Assembly (NCBI RefSeq): GCF_026191675.1
Contig: NZ_JAKRRY010000030.1
Location: 1 to 64,000, forward strand
DNA length: 64,000 nucleotides
Direction of reading: 5' to 3'
DNA from: Vibrio qingdaonensis
Lineage (GTDB): Bacteria; Pseudomonadota; Gammaproteobacteria; Enterobacterales; Vibrionaceae
Shown here: one piece after another, positions 1 through 8,026 of the stretch
Layout of the letters: the number at the start of each line of letters is the position of its first letter
How positions within the stretch are numbered: position 1 is the stretch's first letter
Notes under the pieces: model-generated
Database searches by the model: none
Told to the model about the DNA's origin: nothing
What the model saw: the letters and a program-made list of their open reading frames with translations, nothing else
Program-made: the position numbers and the translations under genes

Positions 1-13
1 ACGAAGCACTAGT

Positions 14-41
14 AAAAAGGGCATCATTTGATGCCCTTTTT
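14..41 (+). terminator. intrinsic terminator of the gene upstream of the window
   Basis: A 7-bp stem (GGGCATC/GATGCCC) with an ATTT loop is preceded by five A and followed by five T. It ends the transcription unit that enters from the left. In gammaproteobacteria tufB and tRNA-Trp commonly precede secE, but neither is visible here. Confidence 0.85.
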
Positions 42-112
42 ATGCGCTACTATTTATAGAGGCGCAATATTCGCCAATTTGGTGAATAATTAAAGGATTT
101 TGAAGGCTGAGG

Positions 113-128
113 AAGTGTTTAAACACTT
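113..128. repeat. perfect 16-bp palindrome in the secE leader
   Basis: AAGTGTTTAAACACTT is self-complementary. It lies about 115 bp before secE, and a T5 run follows 7 bp after it (136-140). A second weaker inverted repeat, TATTCGCC/GGTGAATA, lies at 68-88. Either could be an operator or a leader hairpin; nothing in the sequence decides between these. Confidence 0.4.
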
Positions 129-241
129 GCTGAGCTTTTTGTAGGGTGTTGGTTTGACTCATATTTCACCAGCACAAAGGAATAAGCCCTGCAGCAGCGG
201 GGTTGTTGTCGTCTAATAAAGACTTGTCACAGGTTGGTTTT

Positions 242-619
242 ATGAAAGCAAACGCTGAAGCTCCTGAAAGCTCAAATGCAGCAGATGTAATGAAGTGGAT
301 TGTCGCTTTTGCTCTGTTGGCCGCCGCTGTTGTGGGTAATTACCTGTATGGAGAGCTTTCAGTAGTACTCCGTGCTGCAGGTGTCGTTGTATTGATTGCA
401 GTAGCACTAGGTGTTGCCGCTACAACAACAAAAGGTAAAGCTGCGATTTTGTTTGCTCGTGAAGCGCGAGTAGAAGTGCGCAAAGTGGTATGGCCAACGC
501 GCCAAGAAACGACGCAAACTACGTTAATCGTCCTAGCTGTAAGTGTTGTGATGGCACTAGCGCTATGGGGTATTGACGGCATTATGGTTCGCCTAGTGGC
601 TTTAGTAACCGGGATATAG
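242..619 (+). CDS. secE: SecE, preprotein translocase subunit
   Basis: Inner-membrane subunit of the SecYEG channel that exports unfolded proteins. The 125-aa product has the three-helix layout of gamma/enterobacterial SecE: membrane segments near residues 19-37, 41-60 and 92-110, with the conserved amphipathic stretch around REARVEVRKVVWPT just before the third. The ATG at 242 was chosen because the protein then starts MKANAE and matches the roughly 127-aa E. coli length; an in-frame TTG at 203 would add 13 residues unlike the family. nusG begins 13 bp downstream, so the two are almost certainly cotranscribed. Confidence 0.97.
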   Translation: MKANAEAPESSNAADVMKWIVAFALLAAAVVGNYLYGELSVVLRAAGVVVLIAVALGVAATTTKGKAAILFAREARVEVRKVVWPTRQETTQTTLIVLAVSVVMALALWGIDGIMVRLVALVTGI

Positions 620-632
620 AGGGTCTTAATTC

Positions 633-1181
633 ATGAGTGAAGCTCCGAAAAAACGCTGGTACGTTGTTCAAGCCTTCTCAGGTTTTGAAGGACGTGTGGC
701 TCAGTCTCTTCGCGAACATATTAAAATGCACGCGATGGAAGACTACTTTGGCGAAGTGCTAGTACCAACTGAAGAAGTTGTGGAAATCCGCGCTGGTCAA
801 CGTCGTAAAAGTGAGCGTAAGTTCTTCCCAGGCTATGTTCTTGTTCAGATGTTGATGAACGATGAATCTTGGCACTTAGTGCGCAGTGTGCCACTTGTCA
901 TGGGCTTCATTGGTGGAACCTCTGACCGTCCTGCACCTATCACAGATAAAGAAGCGGATGCTATTCTTAACCGTTTAGAGAAAGCAAGTGAAGCACCTCG
1001 TCCAAGAACAATGTTCGAAGCGGGTGAAGTGGTACGTGTGAACGATGGTCCATTCGCAGACTTCAACGGTACCGTTGAAGAAGTGGATTACGACAAGAGC
1101 CGCATTAAAGTGTCTGTATCGATCTTTGGTCGTGCAACACCAGTTGAGCTTGAGTTTGGTCAAGTTGAAAAACTTGATTAA
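633..1181 (+). CDS. nusG: NusG, transcription elongation/termination factor
   Basis: Binds RNA polymerase over the DNA channel, suppresses pausing, helps Rho and couples polymerase to ribosomes through S10. The 182 residues have the NGN domain at about 1-118 (WYVVQAFSGFE and the FFPGYVLVQM strand) and a C-terminal KOW domain from about 125 (FEAGEVVRVNDGPF). Length is the same as in E. coli (181). It forms a two-gene unit with secE. Its paralogue RfaH would act on the ops element at the far end of this window; rfaH itself is not here. Confidence 0.98.
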   Translation: MSEAPKKRWYVVQAFSGFEGRVAQSLREHIKMHAMEDYFGEVLVPTEEVVEIRAGQRRKSERKFFPGYVLVQMLMNDESWHLVRSVPLVMGFIGGTSDRPAPITDKEADAILNRLEKASEAPRPRTMFEAGEVVRVNDGPFADFNGTVEEVDYDKSRIKVSVSIFGRATPVELEFGQVEKLD

Positions 1182-1199
1182 AAAAACACCTTTATAGGG

Positions 1200-1241
1200 T
1201 TGTTTAAGGCGCGAATTATGATTATAATTTCGCGCCTTTTT
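1200..1241 (+). promoter_or_regulatory. rplK promoter embedded in a terminator-like hairpin
   Basis: TTGTTT (1200-1205), 17 bp, then a perfect TATAAT (1223-1228). The -10 lies inside an inverted repeat, GGCGCGAA (1208-1215) with TTCGCGCC (1229-1236), followed by T5. The same bases can therefore end nusG transcripts and start rplK transcripts. The GC-rich stretch right after the -10 is a GCGCC discriminator, the type associated with stringent control of rRNA and ribosomal protein genes. Elements are read from the sequence; activity is inferred. Confidence 0.75.
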
Positions 1242-1326
1242 GCAGGTCTTGCTGCAAAAAGTATTTATTGAAAACTGGGGAGCTGATCGAATGGTTAGCG
1301 TCTGAACCCAAAAATTAGGAAATATC

Positions 1327-1755
1327 ATGGCTAAGAAAGTTGAAGCTTATATCAAGTTGCAAGTTGCAGCAGGTATGGCGAACCCTAGTCCACCGGTTGG
1401 TCCTGCTCTAGGTCAACACGGTGTGAACATCATGGAATTCTGTAAAGCGTTTAACGCAAAAACAGAATCTGTTGAGAAAGGTCTACCGACTCCAGTAGTA
1501 ATCACTGTTTACAGTGACCGCTCTTTCACATTCGTAACTAAAACTCCACCTGCTGCTGTTCTTCTTAAGAAAGCTGCTGGCGTTAAGTCTGGCTCTGGCC
1601 GTCCTAACACTGAAAAAGTGGGTACAGTTACAGATGCTCAAATCCAAGAAATCGCAGAAACTAAAGCTGCTGATATGACTGGTGCTGATATTGAAGCGAT
1701 GAAGCGTTCTATTGCGGGTACTGCTCGTTCAATGGGCCTAGTGGTAGAGGGTTAA
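1327..1755 (+). CDS. rplK: Ribosomal protein L11
   Basis: Large-subunit protein at the base of the L7/L12 stalk; it contacts 23S rRNA in the GTPase centre, is the thiostrepton site, and is needed for RelA activation. The 142-aa product matches the E. coli length. The proline-rich N-terminal domain (NPSPPVGPALGQHGVNIMEF, about 21-40) and the RNA-binding C-terminal domain (about 70-142) are intact. The RBS is AGGA, 8 bp before the ATG. rplA follows after 4 bp. In E. coli L1 represses this mRNA by binding near the rplK start; the same mode is likely here but was not verified. Confidence 0.98.
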   Translation: MAKKVEAYIKLQVAAGMANPSPPVGPALGQHGVNIMEFCKAFNAKTESVEKGLPTPVVITVYSDRSFTFVTKTPPAAVLLKKAAGVKSGSGRPNTEKVGTVTDAQIQEIAETKAADMTGADIEAMKRSIAGTARSMGLVVEG

Positions 1756-1759
1756 GATC

Positions 1760-2461
1760 ATGGCAAAACTTACTAAGCGTATGCGCGTAATCCGCGACAA
1801 AGTTGAAGTAACTAAAGAATACGACATCAACGAAGCTGTAGCTCTTCTTAAAGAACTAGCAACAGCTAAATTCGTAGAGTCTGTAGACGTTGCTGTTAAC
1901 CTAGGCATCGATGCTCGTAAATCTGACCAGAACGTACGTGGTGCAACTGTACTACCTCACGGTACTGGCCGCGAAATCCGCGTAGCAGTGTTCACTCAAG
2001 GTGCAAACGCTGAAGCAGCTAAAGCAGCTGGCGCAGACATCGTTGGTATGGAAGATCTTGCTGAGCAAGTGAAGAAGGGCGAAATGAACTTCGACGTAGT
2101 TGTTGCTTCTCCAGATGCAATGCGCGTTGTTGGTCAACTAGGTACTATCCTAGGTCCACGCGGCCTTATGCCAAACCCTAAAGTTGGTACTGTAACTCCT
2201 AACGTTGCTGAAGCGGTTAAGAACGCTAAAGCTGGTCAGGTTCGTTACCGTAACGACAAAAACGGCATCATCCACACTACAATCGGTAAAGTATCTTTCG
2301 AAGCTAACCAGCTTCAAGAGAACCTAGAGACTCTTCTAGTTGCTCTTAAGAAAGCTAAGCCGTCTTCAGCGAAAGGTGTTTTCCTGAAGAAAGTGAGCAT
2401 CTCTACTACTATGGGTGCTGGCGTTACTGTGGATCAGGGTACCCTGAACACTCAAGCTTAA
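1760..2461 (+). CDS. rplA: Ribosomal protein L1
   Basis: Builds the L1 stalk at the ribosomal E site and acts as translational repressor of the rplK-rplA mRNA. The 233 residues match the family length (E. coli 234). The conserved motif GTILGPRGLMPNPKVGTVT is present near residue 130, as is the C-terminal GVFLKKVSISTTMG. Codon use is strongly biased to the highly expressed set, as in the neighbouring ribosomal genes. It ends 25 bp before the rplJ promoter region. Confidence 0.98.
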   Translation: MAKLTKRMRVIRDKVEVTKEYDINEAVALLKELATAKFVESVDVAVNLGIDARKSDQNVRGATVLPHGTGREIRVAVFTQGANAEAAKAAGADIVGMEDLAEQVKKGEMNFDVVVASPDAMRVVGQLGTILGPRGLMPNPKVGTVTPNVAEAVKNAKAGQVRYRNDKNGIIHTTIGKVSFEANQLQENLETLLVALKKAKPSSAKGVFLKKVSISTTMGAGVTVDQGTLNTQA

Positions 2462-2481
2462 TAGCCTAATCGCTTAAAAGC

Positions 2482-2520
2482 TTGCATAGGCGTAAAAATT
2501 ATGTATAATTTTGCGCCTAT
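2482..2520 (+). promoter_or_regulatory. rplJ promoter embedded in an inverted repeat
   Basis: TTGCAT (2482-2487), 16 bp, then a perfect TATAAT (2504-2509). The -10 sits in a hairpin whose arms are ATAGGCG (2486-2492) and CGCCTAT (2514-2520), extended by A/T pairs. A GCGCC discriminator follows the -10. The arrangement repeats that of the rplK promoter, although no T-run follows here. Start would be near 2516, giving a leader of about 230 nt before rplJ. Confidence 0.75.
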
Positions 2521-2559
2521 CAAAATTTGTGGTTGAGGCTGATAATCCACTTGTGGAAT

Positions 2560-2744
2560 GTCAGTCTCCGTCCAAGACCGTAGGCGTTCATTTTTCGATT
2601 TGAACTTAATTAAACCTACGTAGACGGTGCCCGACTTAAAGCGGGTTGATTTTTCGAAATCAATTGGCTTATGGGAATGCACCGTATTAGCTCTCGGCAT
2701 CATTATGATGCTGGGTGGTGTAATAACAACCAGGAGTAAATCCC
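2560..2744 (+). promoter_or_regulatory. L10 leader (ribosomal protein autoregulatory mRNA region)
   Basis: The roughly 230-nt untranslated stretch before rplJ holds paired segments, for example GTAGGCGTTC near 2581 with CCTACG near 2613 and ACGGTGCC near 2624 with GGAATGCACCGT near 2674. In E. coli the L10-(L7/L12)4 complex binds this position and represses rplJ-rplL translation. Position, length and pairing fit the Rfam L10_leader family; the assignment is by context, since no covariance search was possible. Confidence 0.65.
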
Positions 2745-2746
2745 AA

Positions 2747-3241
2747 ATGGCTTTAAACCTTCAAGACAAAAAAGCAATTGTTGCTGAAGTCAACGAAGCA
2801 GCCAGTGGTGCACTTTCTGCAGTTGTAGCTGACTCTCGTGGCGTTACTGTTGGCGCGATGACTTCTCTACGTAAACAAGCGCGTGAAGCGGGTGTTTACA
2901 TGAGAGTTGTTCGTAACACACTAGCACGCCGTGCAGTAGAAGGTACTGAGTATGAGTGTCTACAAGACACATTTACTGGTCCTAGCCTACTTGCGTTCTC
3001 TAATGAGCACCCTGGTGCTGCAGCGCGTCTTTTCAAAGACTTCGCTAAAGAGAACAAAACATTCGAGATCAAAGCTGCTGCATTTGAAGGCGCAGTTACT
3101 GATGCTGATGTACTAGCGACACTACCAACTTACGACGAAGCAATTGCACGCCTAATGATGTGCATGAAAGAAGCTTCTGCTGGCAAGCTGGTTCGTACTA
3201 TCGCTGCTGTTCGCGACCAAAAAGAAGAAGCTGCGGCTTAA
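2747..3241 (+). CDS. rplJ: Ribosomal protein L10
   Basis: Anchors the L7/L12 dimers to the ribosome and, as the L10-L7/L12 complex, represses its own mRNA. The ATG at 2747 was chosen because the protein then begins MALNLQDKKAIV and has 164 residues (E. coli 165), with AGGAG 10 bp upstream. The reading frame stays open back to 2627, but that stretch is the structured leader. The N-terminal RNA-binding domain (SRGVTVGAMTSLRK, VVRNTLARRAVEGT) and the C-terminal helix for L7/L12 binding are present. rplL follows after 57 bp. Confidence 0.97.
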   Translation: MALNLQDKKAIVAEVNEAASGALSAVVADSRGVTVGAMTSLRKQAREAGVYMRVVRNTLARRAVEGTEYECLQDTFTGPSLLAFSNEHPGAAARLFKDFAKENKTFEIKAAAFEGAVTDADVLATLPTYDEAIARLMMCMKEASAGKLVRTIAAVRDQKEEAAA

Positions 3242-3298
3242 GCCTTGCTTTTTACTGGTTGCTAAATAAACTTATTGTTGACTTAAAAGAGAATTGTT

Positions 3299-3667
3299 AT
3301 GTCTATTACTAACGAGCAAATCCTAGACGCAGTTGCAGAAATGTCTGTAATGCAAGTTGTTGAGCTTATCGAAGCTATGGAAGAGAAATTCGGTGTTACT
3401 GCTGCTGCTGCAGTTGTAGCTGGTGGCGCAGCTGGCGGCGACGCTGCTGCTGAGCAAACTGAATTCGACGTAGTTCTTACTGCTGTTGGCGGTAACAAAG
3501 TATCTGTTATCAAAGCAGTACGTGGCGCAACTGGCCTAGGTCTTAAAGAAGCTAAAGCTCTTGTAGACGGCGCTCCTGCACCTCTTAAAGAAGGCGTAGA
3601 GAAAGCTGAAGCTGAAGCTCTTAAAGCTCAGCTAGAAGAAGCTGGTGCTACTGTTGAAATTAAGTAA
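3299..3667 (+). CDS. rplL: Ribosomal protein L7/L12
   Basis: Stalk protein that recruits and activates translational GTPases. The 122 residues show the N-terminal dimerisation domain (about 1-32), an Ala/Gly-rich hinge (AAAAVVAGGAAGGDAAAEQ, about 37-55) and the C-terminal factor-binding domain with the VKAVRGATGLGLKEAK type helix (here IKAVRGATGLGLKEAK). Codon use is extremely biased, consistent with its high stoichiometry. The attenuator at 3700-3730 lies just downstream and sets how much transcription goes on into rpoB. Confidence 0.98.
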   Translation: MSITNEQILDAVAEMSVMQVVELIEAMEEKFGVTAAAAVVAGGAAGGDAAAEQTEFDVVLTAVGGNKVSVIKAVRGATGLGLKEAKALVDGAPAPLKEGVEKAEAEALKAQLEEAGATVEIK

Positions 3668-3699
3668 TTATTACTTAGTTTCATAGCCGACAGGCTAAT

Positions 3700-3730
3700 G
3701 GCTGGTGGTTTATTAACCACCGGCCTTTTT
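3700..3730 (+). terminator. rplL-rpoB attenuator
   Basis: An 11-bp stem, GGCTGGTGGTT (3700-3710) with AACCACCGGCC (3715-3725), has a TATT loop and is followed by T5. In E. coli a partial terminator at this place lowers rpoBC transcription relative to rplJL; position and structure here agree with that role. Confidence 0.85.
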
Positions 3731-3787
3731 GCGCTGTAGGGCATAGGTGAATTTTCCCGCTGTTTAAGCACCTATGTACCATGCAAA

Positions 3788-3818
3788 AAACGTTGCTCGA
3801 CGCTTGAGTCAACGTCAC
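3788..3818 (+). other. possible RNase III processing hairpin before rpoB
   Basis: A stem ACGTTG/CAACGT near 3791-3816 continues through a one-base bulge into a CTC/GAG stem. E. coli has an RNase III cleavage site in the rplL-rpoB spacer. The match is in position and general shape only. Confidence 0.3.
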
Positions 3819-3916
3819 TACAGTAAACAGTTGTTAGTCACTGTCCCATTACCCACCTTAAGTAACTAGGCTTGGGCGGACAGTTTGGGTCACTTATCAG
3901 CGAGCTGAGGAACCCC

Positions 3917-6900
3917 ATGGTTTACTCTTATACCGAGAAAAAGCGCATCCGTAAGGACTTTGGTACTCGTCCACAAGTTTTGGACATTCCATACCTGCTA
4001 TCGATCCAGCTTGATTCTTTCGACAAGTTTATCGAACAGGATCCTGAAGGACAATATGGACTTGAAGCTGCTTTTCGTTCTGTGTTTCCAATTCAGAGCT
4101 ATAACGGCAATTCTGAGCTGCAATACGTTAGCTACCGTCTTGGCGAGCCAGTATTTGATGTTAAAGAATGTCAAATTCGTGGCGTAACTTATTCAAAACC
4201 ACTTCGCGTAAAATTGCGCCTGGTTGTTTTTGATAAAGACGCACCAGCGGGTACTGTAAAAGATATTAAAGAACAAGAAGTCTACATGGGCGAAATTCCG
4301 CTTATGACAGACAATGGTACCTTCGTAATCAATGGTACCGAGAGGGTTATCGTATCCCAGCTGCACCGAAGCCCAGGCGTGTTCTTCGACAGCGATAAGG
4401 GTAAGACCCACTCTTCAGGTAAAGTTCTTTATAACGCACGTGTTATTCCTTACCGTGGTTCATGGCTCGACTTCGAGTTTGATCCTAAGGATAACTTGTA
4501 CGTTCGAATCGACCGCCGTCGTAAACTACCAGCATCGATCATTCTTCGTGCACTAGGTAAAACGTCGGAAGAGATCCTCGATATCTTCTTCGATAAGATT
4601 AACTTCGAAGTAAAAGACCAAACTCTATTAATGGAGTTGGTACCGGAACGCCTACGTGGCGAGACCGCTTCTTTTGATATCGAAGCAAACGGCAAGACTT
4701 ATGTTGAGACTGGCCGTCGCGTAACTGCGCGTCATATCCGTCAACTTGAGAAAGATGGCGTTGATTTCATTGAAGTACCTGTCGAGTACATCGTAGGGAA
4801 AGTAGCGTCTAAAGACTACATCAATGAAGCGACTGGCGAGATCATTGTTGGTGCAAACCACGAGATCAGCCTAGAAGCACTTGCGAACCTTTCGCAGGCT
4901 GGCCACAAGCAACTAGAAGTTCTATTTACGAACGATCTAGACCACGGTCCGTTCATGTCAGACACACTACGTGTCGACAGCACGGTAGACCGCATCTCTG
5001 CATTGGTAGAAATCTACCGCATGATGCGCCCGGGTGAGCCACCAACAAAAGAAGCGGCAGAATCGCTATTCGAAAGCCTATTCTTCGCTGAAGAGCGTTA
5101 TGACCTATCGACTGTTGGTCGTATGAAGTTTAACAGCTCTATCGGTCGTGAAGACGCACTAGAGCAAGGCACACTTGACGAAACAGATATCGTTGAAGTG
5201 ATGAAGAAACTGATTGCTATCCGTAACGGCATTGGCGAAGTGGACGATATCGACCACCTTGGCAACCGTCGTATCCGTAGCGTTGGTGAAATGGCTGAAA
5301 ACCAATTCCGTGTTGGTCTAGTTCGTGTAGAACGCGCAGTGAAAGAACGCCTAAGCCTTGGTGACCTTGACGCTATCATGCCTCAAGATCTTATCAATGC
5401 TAAGCCAATTTCTGCAGCCGTTAAAGAATTCTTTGGCTCTTCACAGCTGTCTCAGTTTATGGACCAAAACAACCCGTTATCAGAAGTGACGCACAAACGT
5501 CGTATTTCTGCATTGGGTCCTGGCGGTCTAACTCGTGAGCGTGCTGGCTTTGAAGTACGTGACGTACACGTTACGCACTACGGTCGTCTATGTCCGATCG
5601 AAACGCCAGAAGGTCCAAACATCGGTTTGATTAACTCATTGTCAGCGTTTGCACGTTGTAACGAGTACGGTTTCCTAGAAACACCGTACCGTCGTGTTGT
5701 TGATGGTGTAGTTACTGACGAAGTTGATTACTTATCAGCTATCGAAGAAGGTCAATTCGTTATCGCACAGGCAAATGCTGCGTTAACAGCGGAAGGGACA
5801 TTCGACGATGAACTGATCACAGCTCGTCAAAAAGGTGAATCTGGTCTTCACCCACGCGACCATGTTAACTACATGGACGTTGCAACCAACCAAGTAGTAT
5901 CTATCGCTGCCTCGCTTATCCCGTTCCTAGAACACGATGATGCGAACCGTGCATTGATGGGTGCGAACATGCAACGTCAAGCCGTTCCAACACTGAAGGC
6001 TGATAAGCCACTTGTTGGTACTGGTATTGAGCGTAACGTAGCCGTTGACTCGGGCGTTACCGCGGTAGCGAAACGTGGCGGTATGGTGCAGTCTGTTGAC
6101 GCATCTCGTATCGTAGTTAAGGTTAATGAAGATGAGCTGATTCCTGGTGAAGCAGGCATCGACATTTACAACCTGACTAAGTACACGCGTTCGAACCAGA
6201 ACACTTGTATTAACCAACGTCCAACGGTACTTCCTGGTGAGCCTGTTGCTCGCGGTGATGTATTGGCTGATGGTCCTTCAACGGATCTCGGTGAATTGGC
6301 ACTTGGTCAAAACATGCGTATCGCGTTCATGCCTTGGAACGGTTACAACTTCGAAGACTCGATCTTAGTATCTGAGCGCGTAGTTCAAGAAGACCGCTTC
6401 ACGACTATCCACATCCAAGAGCTTTCTTGTGTGGCACGTGATACTAAGCTGGGTTCTGAAGAGATCACAGCGGATATTCCAAACGTAGGTGAATCTGCTC
6501 TGTCTAAACTAGACGAGTCAGGTATCGTTTACATTGGTGCTGAAGTTAAGGGTGGCGACATCCTAGTTGGTAAAGTAACCCCTAAAGGTGAAACGCAACT
6601 AACGCCTGAAGAGAAGCTACTACGTGCGATCTTCGGTGAAAAAGCATCAGATGTTAAAGATACATCACTACGTGTACCAAACTCTGTTTCTGGTACCATC
6701 ATCGACGTTCAAGTCTTTACTCGCGATGGCGTAGAAAAAGACAAACGTGCTCTAGAAATAGAGCAGATGCAGCTTAAAGAAGCGAAGAAAGACCTGACTG
6801 AAGAGTTCCAAATTCTTGAAGGTGGTCTACTAGCGCGTGTAAGAGCTGTACTTCTTCAAGGTGGTTACTCTGAAGAGAAGCTTGATACTATCGGTCGTAA

Positions 6901-7942
6901 GAGATGGCTAGAGCTAACGCTAGAAGATGACGCACTGCAAACTCAACTTGAGCAACTTGCAGAGCAAAACGACGAGCTAAAAGCAGACTTCGATAAGAAG
7001 TTTGAAACTAAGCGTCGTAAGATCACTCAAGGTGATGATCTAGCGCCTGGCGTTCTTAAGATTGTTAAAGTTTACCTAGCGGTTAAACGTCGTATCCAGC
7101 CTGGTGATAAGATGGCCGGTCGTCACGGTAACAAGGGTGTAATCTCTAAGATCAACCCTGTTGAAGACATGCCATATGATGGCAAAGGTCAGCCTGTTGA
7201 CATCGTGCTTAACCCACTGGGTGTACCTTCGCGTATGAACATCGGTCAGATCCTAGAAGTTCACTTAGGTCTGGCGGCGAAAGGTATCGGTGACAAGATT
7301 AACCAAATGGTTAAAGAGCAACAAGAACTCGCGAAATTCCGTGAATTCTTGCAAAAAGTCTACGACCTAGGCGGTACTCGCCAGAACGTTGACATTGCTG
7401 AATTGTCCGACGACGAAGTTCGTACATTGGTGAAAAACCTACGTGGTGGTCTACCAATTGCGACACCAGTATTTGATGGTGCTACTGAAGGCTCTATTAA
7501 AGAACTATTGAAACTTGGCGACCTACCTGAATCTGGTCAGTTAACCTTGTTTGATGGTCGTACTGGTGACCAGTTTGAGCGTCCTGTAACTGTTGGTTAC
7601 ATGTACATGCTGAAACTGAACCACTTGGTTGACGATAAGATGCACGCTCGTTCTACTGGTTCGTACAGCCTAGTAACTCAGCAACCACTTGGTGGTAAAG
7701 CTCAGTTCGGTGGTCAGCGTTTCGGTGAGATGGAAGTATGGGCACTAGAAGCATACGGTGCGGCTTACACTCTACAAGAAATGCTAACGGTTAAGTCTGA
7801 TGACGTTAACGGTCGTACGAAGATGTATAAGAACATCGTCGACGGCAACCACAGCATGGAACCTGGCATGCCAGAATCGTTCAACGTACTGTTGAAAGAG
7901 ATCCGCTCGCTAGGTATCAACATCGAGCTAGAAGACGAATAA
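3917..7942 (+). CDS. rpoB: RNA polymerase beta subunit
   Basis: Catalytic core subunit of RNA polymerase. The ATG at 3917 (GAGG 7 bp upstream) gives MVYSYTEKKRIRKDFG, as in E. coli, and 1341 residues (E. coli 1342); the frame is open for 15 more codons upstream, but they are not family-like. Rifampicin cluster I (about 506-532) keeps the sensitive residues, including Ser, Asp, His and Ser at the places of E. coli 512, 516, 526 and 531. At the place of E. coli Pro564 there is Val (VHVTHYGR). The C-terminal clamp (LLKEIRSLGINIELEDE) is intact. rpoC follows after 84 bp. Confidence 0.99.
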   Translation: MVYSYTEKKRIRKDFGTRPQVLDIPYLLSIQLDSFDKFIEQDPEGQYGLEAAFRSVFPIQSYNGNSELQYVSYRLGEPVFDVKECQIRGVTYSKPLRVKLRLVVFDKDAPAGTVKDIKEQEVYMGEIPLMTDNGTFVINGTERVIVSQLHRSPGVFFDSDKGKTHSSGKVLYNARVIPYRGSWLDFEFDPKDNLYVRIDRRRKLPASIILRALGKTSEEILDIFFDKINFEVKDQTLLMELVPERLRGETASFDIEANGKTYVETGRRVTARHIRQLEKDGVDFIEVPVEYIVGKVASKDYINEATGEIIVGANHEISLEALANLSQAGHKQLEVLFTNDLDHGPFMSDTLRVDSTVDRISALVEIYRMMRPGEPPTKEAAESLFESLFFAEERYDLSTVGRMKFNSSIGREDALEQGTLDETDIVEVMKKLIAIRNGIGEVDDIDHLGNRRIRSVGEMAENQFRVGLVRVERAVKERLSLGDLDAIMPQDLINAKPISAAVKEFFGSSQLSQFMDQNNPLSEVTHKRRISALGPGGLTRERAGFEVRDVHVTHYGRLCPIETPEGPNIGLINSLSAFARCNEYGFLETPYRRVVDGVVTDEVDYLSAIEEGQFVIAQANAALTAEGTFDDELITARQKGESGLHPRDHVNYMDVATNQVVSIAASLIPFLEHDDANRALMGANMQRQAVPTLKADKPLVGTGIERNVAVDSGVTAVAKRGGMVQSVDASRIVVKVNEDELIPGEAGIDIYNLTKYTRSNQNTCINQRPTVLPGEPVARGDVLADGPSTDLGELALGQNMRIAFMPWNGYNFEDSILVSERVVQEDRFTTIHIQELSCVARDTKLGSEEITADIPNVGESALSKLDESGIVYIGAEVKGGDILVGKVTPKGETQLTPEEKLLRAIFGEKASDVKDTSLRVPNSVSGTIIDVQVFTRDGVEKDKRALEIEQMQLKEAKKDLTEEFQILEGGLLARVRAVLLQGGYSEEKLDTIGRKRWLELTLEDDALQTQLEQLAEQNDELKADFDKKFETKRRKITQGDDLAPGVLKIVKVYLAVKRRIQPGDKMAGRHGNKGVISKINPVEDMPYDGKGQPVDIVLNPLGVPSRMNIGQILEVHLGLAAKGIGDKINQMVKEQQELAKFREFLQKVYDLGGTRQNVDIAELSDDEVRTLVKNLRGGLPIATPVFDGATEGSIKELLKLGDLPESGQLTLFDGRTGDQFERPVTVGYMYMLKLNHLVDDKMHARSTGSYSLVTQQPLGGKAQFGGQRFGEMEVWALEAYGAAYTLQEMLTVKSDDVNGRTKMYKNIVDGNHSMEPGMPESFNVLLKEIRSLGINIELEDE

Positions 7943-8026
7943 TCCTTTATTAGGGTTATCTGGTAGGAAGGCGCTCGCTCTATAGTTTAAGAGCGGGCCC
8001 CTTTTAACTCCTCACAGGAGCTGATT

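Noticed and set aside
1..241. tRNA-Trp expected upstream of secE in this neighbourhood
   Set aside because: No cloverleaf or CCA end could be found; it probably lies just left of the window.
975..1328. 117-codon frame antisense to nusG and the rplK promoter
   Set aside because: It runs antisense through conserved nusG codons and the promoter hairpin; no family resemblance.
3872..3916. Earlier rpoB start adding 15 residues
   Set aside because: The added residues do not match the family, and the ATG at 3917 has GAGG at good spacing and gives the universal MVYSYTEKKRIRKDFG start.
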